60,828 nt of DNA, taken from assembly GCA_026705295.1 (NCBI GenBank), contig JAPPBA010000020.1, positions 1 to 60,828 on the forward strand, given 5' to 3'. Shown one piece after another: positions 60,499-60,828 of this stretch. This DNA is from Candidatus Palauibacter australiensis (GTDB lineage Bacteria; Gemmatimonadota; Gemmatimonadetes; Palauibacterales; Palauibacteraceae). The translations under genes were made by a program, and so were the position numbers. The stretch's first letter is position 1; every line of letters begins with the position of its first letter. The notes under the pieces were generated by a model that made no database searches, had not been told where the DNA came from, and saw nothing but the letters and a program-made list of their open reading frames with translations.

Positions 60499-60828
60499 GT
60501 GAGACATCTTCAATCGAAACTGCCACTCGTCCTGGCGACCGCCGGGCTGCTGGTCCTTGGCGCCTGCGGCGGGGACGACCCTATGGAGCCCATGGAGGAA
60601 TTTCACGCCGACGAAGTCGAGGGCGTGACCCTGTCGCTGAGCGGCCAGACCGTGGCGTCCTACGACGGACACGATGGAGCGTGGACCGGAGAACTCGAGG
60701 TCGAGCCGGGCGAGGAAACCGCCCACATCGGCGTGCAGTTCACAGACCACGACGGGCACGCGGTGACGCTCCCCAGTGACTTCTACCTGCGGGTGGACGT
60801 CGCGAACGAGTCGATCGCCGAGTTCGAG
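60499..60828 (+). CDS. lipoprotein, N-terminal part (cut by window edge)
   Basis: The first 110 residues of a predicted lipoprotein: GTG 60499 with CGAGGTGA upstream, signal KLPLVLATAGLLVLGAC (lipobox LGAC), then an acidic Met/Glu stretch (GGDDPMEPMEEFHADEVEG) and a beta-rich domain containing HDG and DHDGH. The several His and acidic residues suggest metal or calcium binding, but no family is recognised. It lies 114 bp after the kinase-regulator gene and has its own promoter candidate. Confidence 0.65.
   Translation, partial: MRHLQSKLPLVLATAGLLVLGACGGDDPMEPMEEFHADEVEGVTLSLSGQTVASYDGHDGAWTGELEVEPGEETAHIGVQFTDHDGHAVTLPSDFYLRVDVANESIAEFE

Overview
The window is a G+C-rich bacterial chromosome segment carrying about 50 genes, densely packed on both strands. 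Many genes overlap by 1-4 bases (ATGA/GTGA junctions), and GTG and TTG starts are common. Gene content fits Gemmatimonadota or a near relation: glutaminyl-tRNA synthetase fused to a YqeY-type tail, a DUF4837 lipoprotein, a TonB-dependent receptor, many secreted proteins of the outer-membrane lifestyle, and RicT next to metG. This placement is inference from gene content only. Nothing looks like a prophage, CRISPR array or complete insertion sequence.

Region by region. 1-2800: an edge-truncated secreted protein, a CPBP membrane protease, and a two-gene split glutamine-dependent NAD synthetase. 2800-12700: a phosphate island, phoB-phoR-pstC-pstA-pstB-[MITE]-phoU on the plus strand and ppx-ppk on the minus strand, with a Pho-box-like repeat before phoB. 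There is no pstS. A PhoD-type phosphatase lies apart at 49.2 kb. 12750-17500: a secreted amidohydrolase, a processive GT2 glycosyltransferase, a GT87-like polytopic glycosyltransferase and two small unknown proteins. 17650-21000: an orphan RHH-like protein, a sparse 0.6 kb gap, a FabL-like reductase, a one-TM protein and an OmpA-family protein.

21170-26360: pruA followed by a tightly coupled paaA-paaD-paaB-paaC cluster (phenylacetyl-CoA epoxidase type), a separate PaaD-type zinc ribbon and a methyltransferase. 26500-35560: a small secreted protein with a strong terminator directly before glnS, then a TonB receptor, proS, an M28 peptidase and an M50-type membrane protease. 35640-49170 is a long minus-strand run: dnaE-accA-ricT-metG, an M23 peptidase, a lipoprotein, fadJ, a DUF402 membrane protein, and the DUF4837 lipoprotein upstream. 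49240-60828: phoD, tRNA-Ile, a divergent pair (degenerate channel-like membrane protein / SLC13 transporter with four RCK_C-like repeats), a decayed TonB-receptor end and a decayed PIN-toxin end, an FAD amine-oxidase-like enzyme, a pseudo-receiver/AraC protein, a histidine kinase-receiver-winged-helix single-chain regulator, and the start of a lipoprotein.

The most interesting items are a hairpin MITE inserted at a CTAG exactly between pstB and phoU that regenerates both the stop and the start codon, a PaaD split into two genes, altered signature and H-loop residues in PstB, a probable CTG-started methyltransferase, and single-chain or unusual multi-domain signalling and transport proteins. 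I did not find a convincing wholly new multi-gene system.
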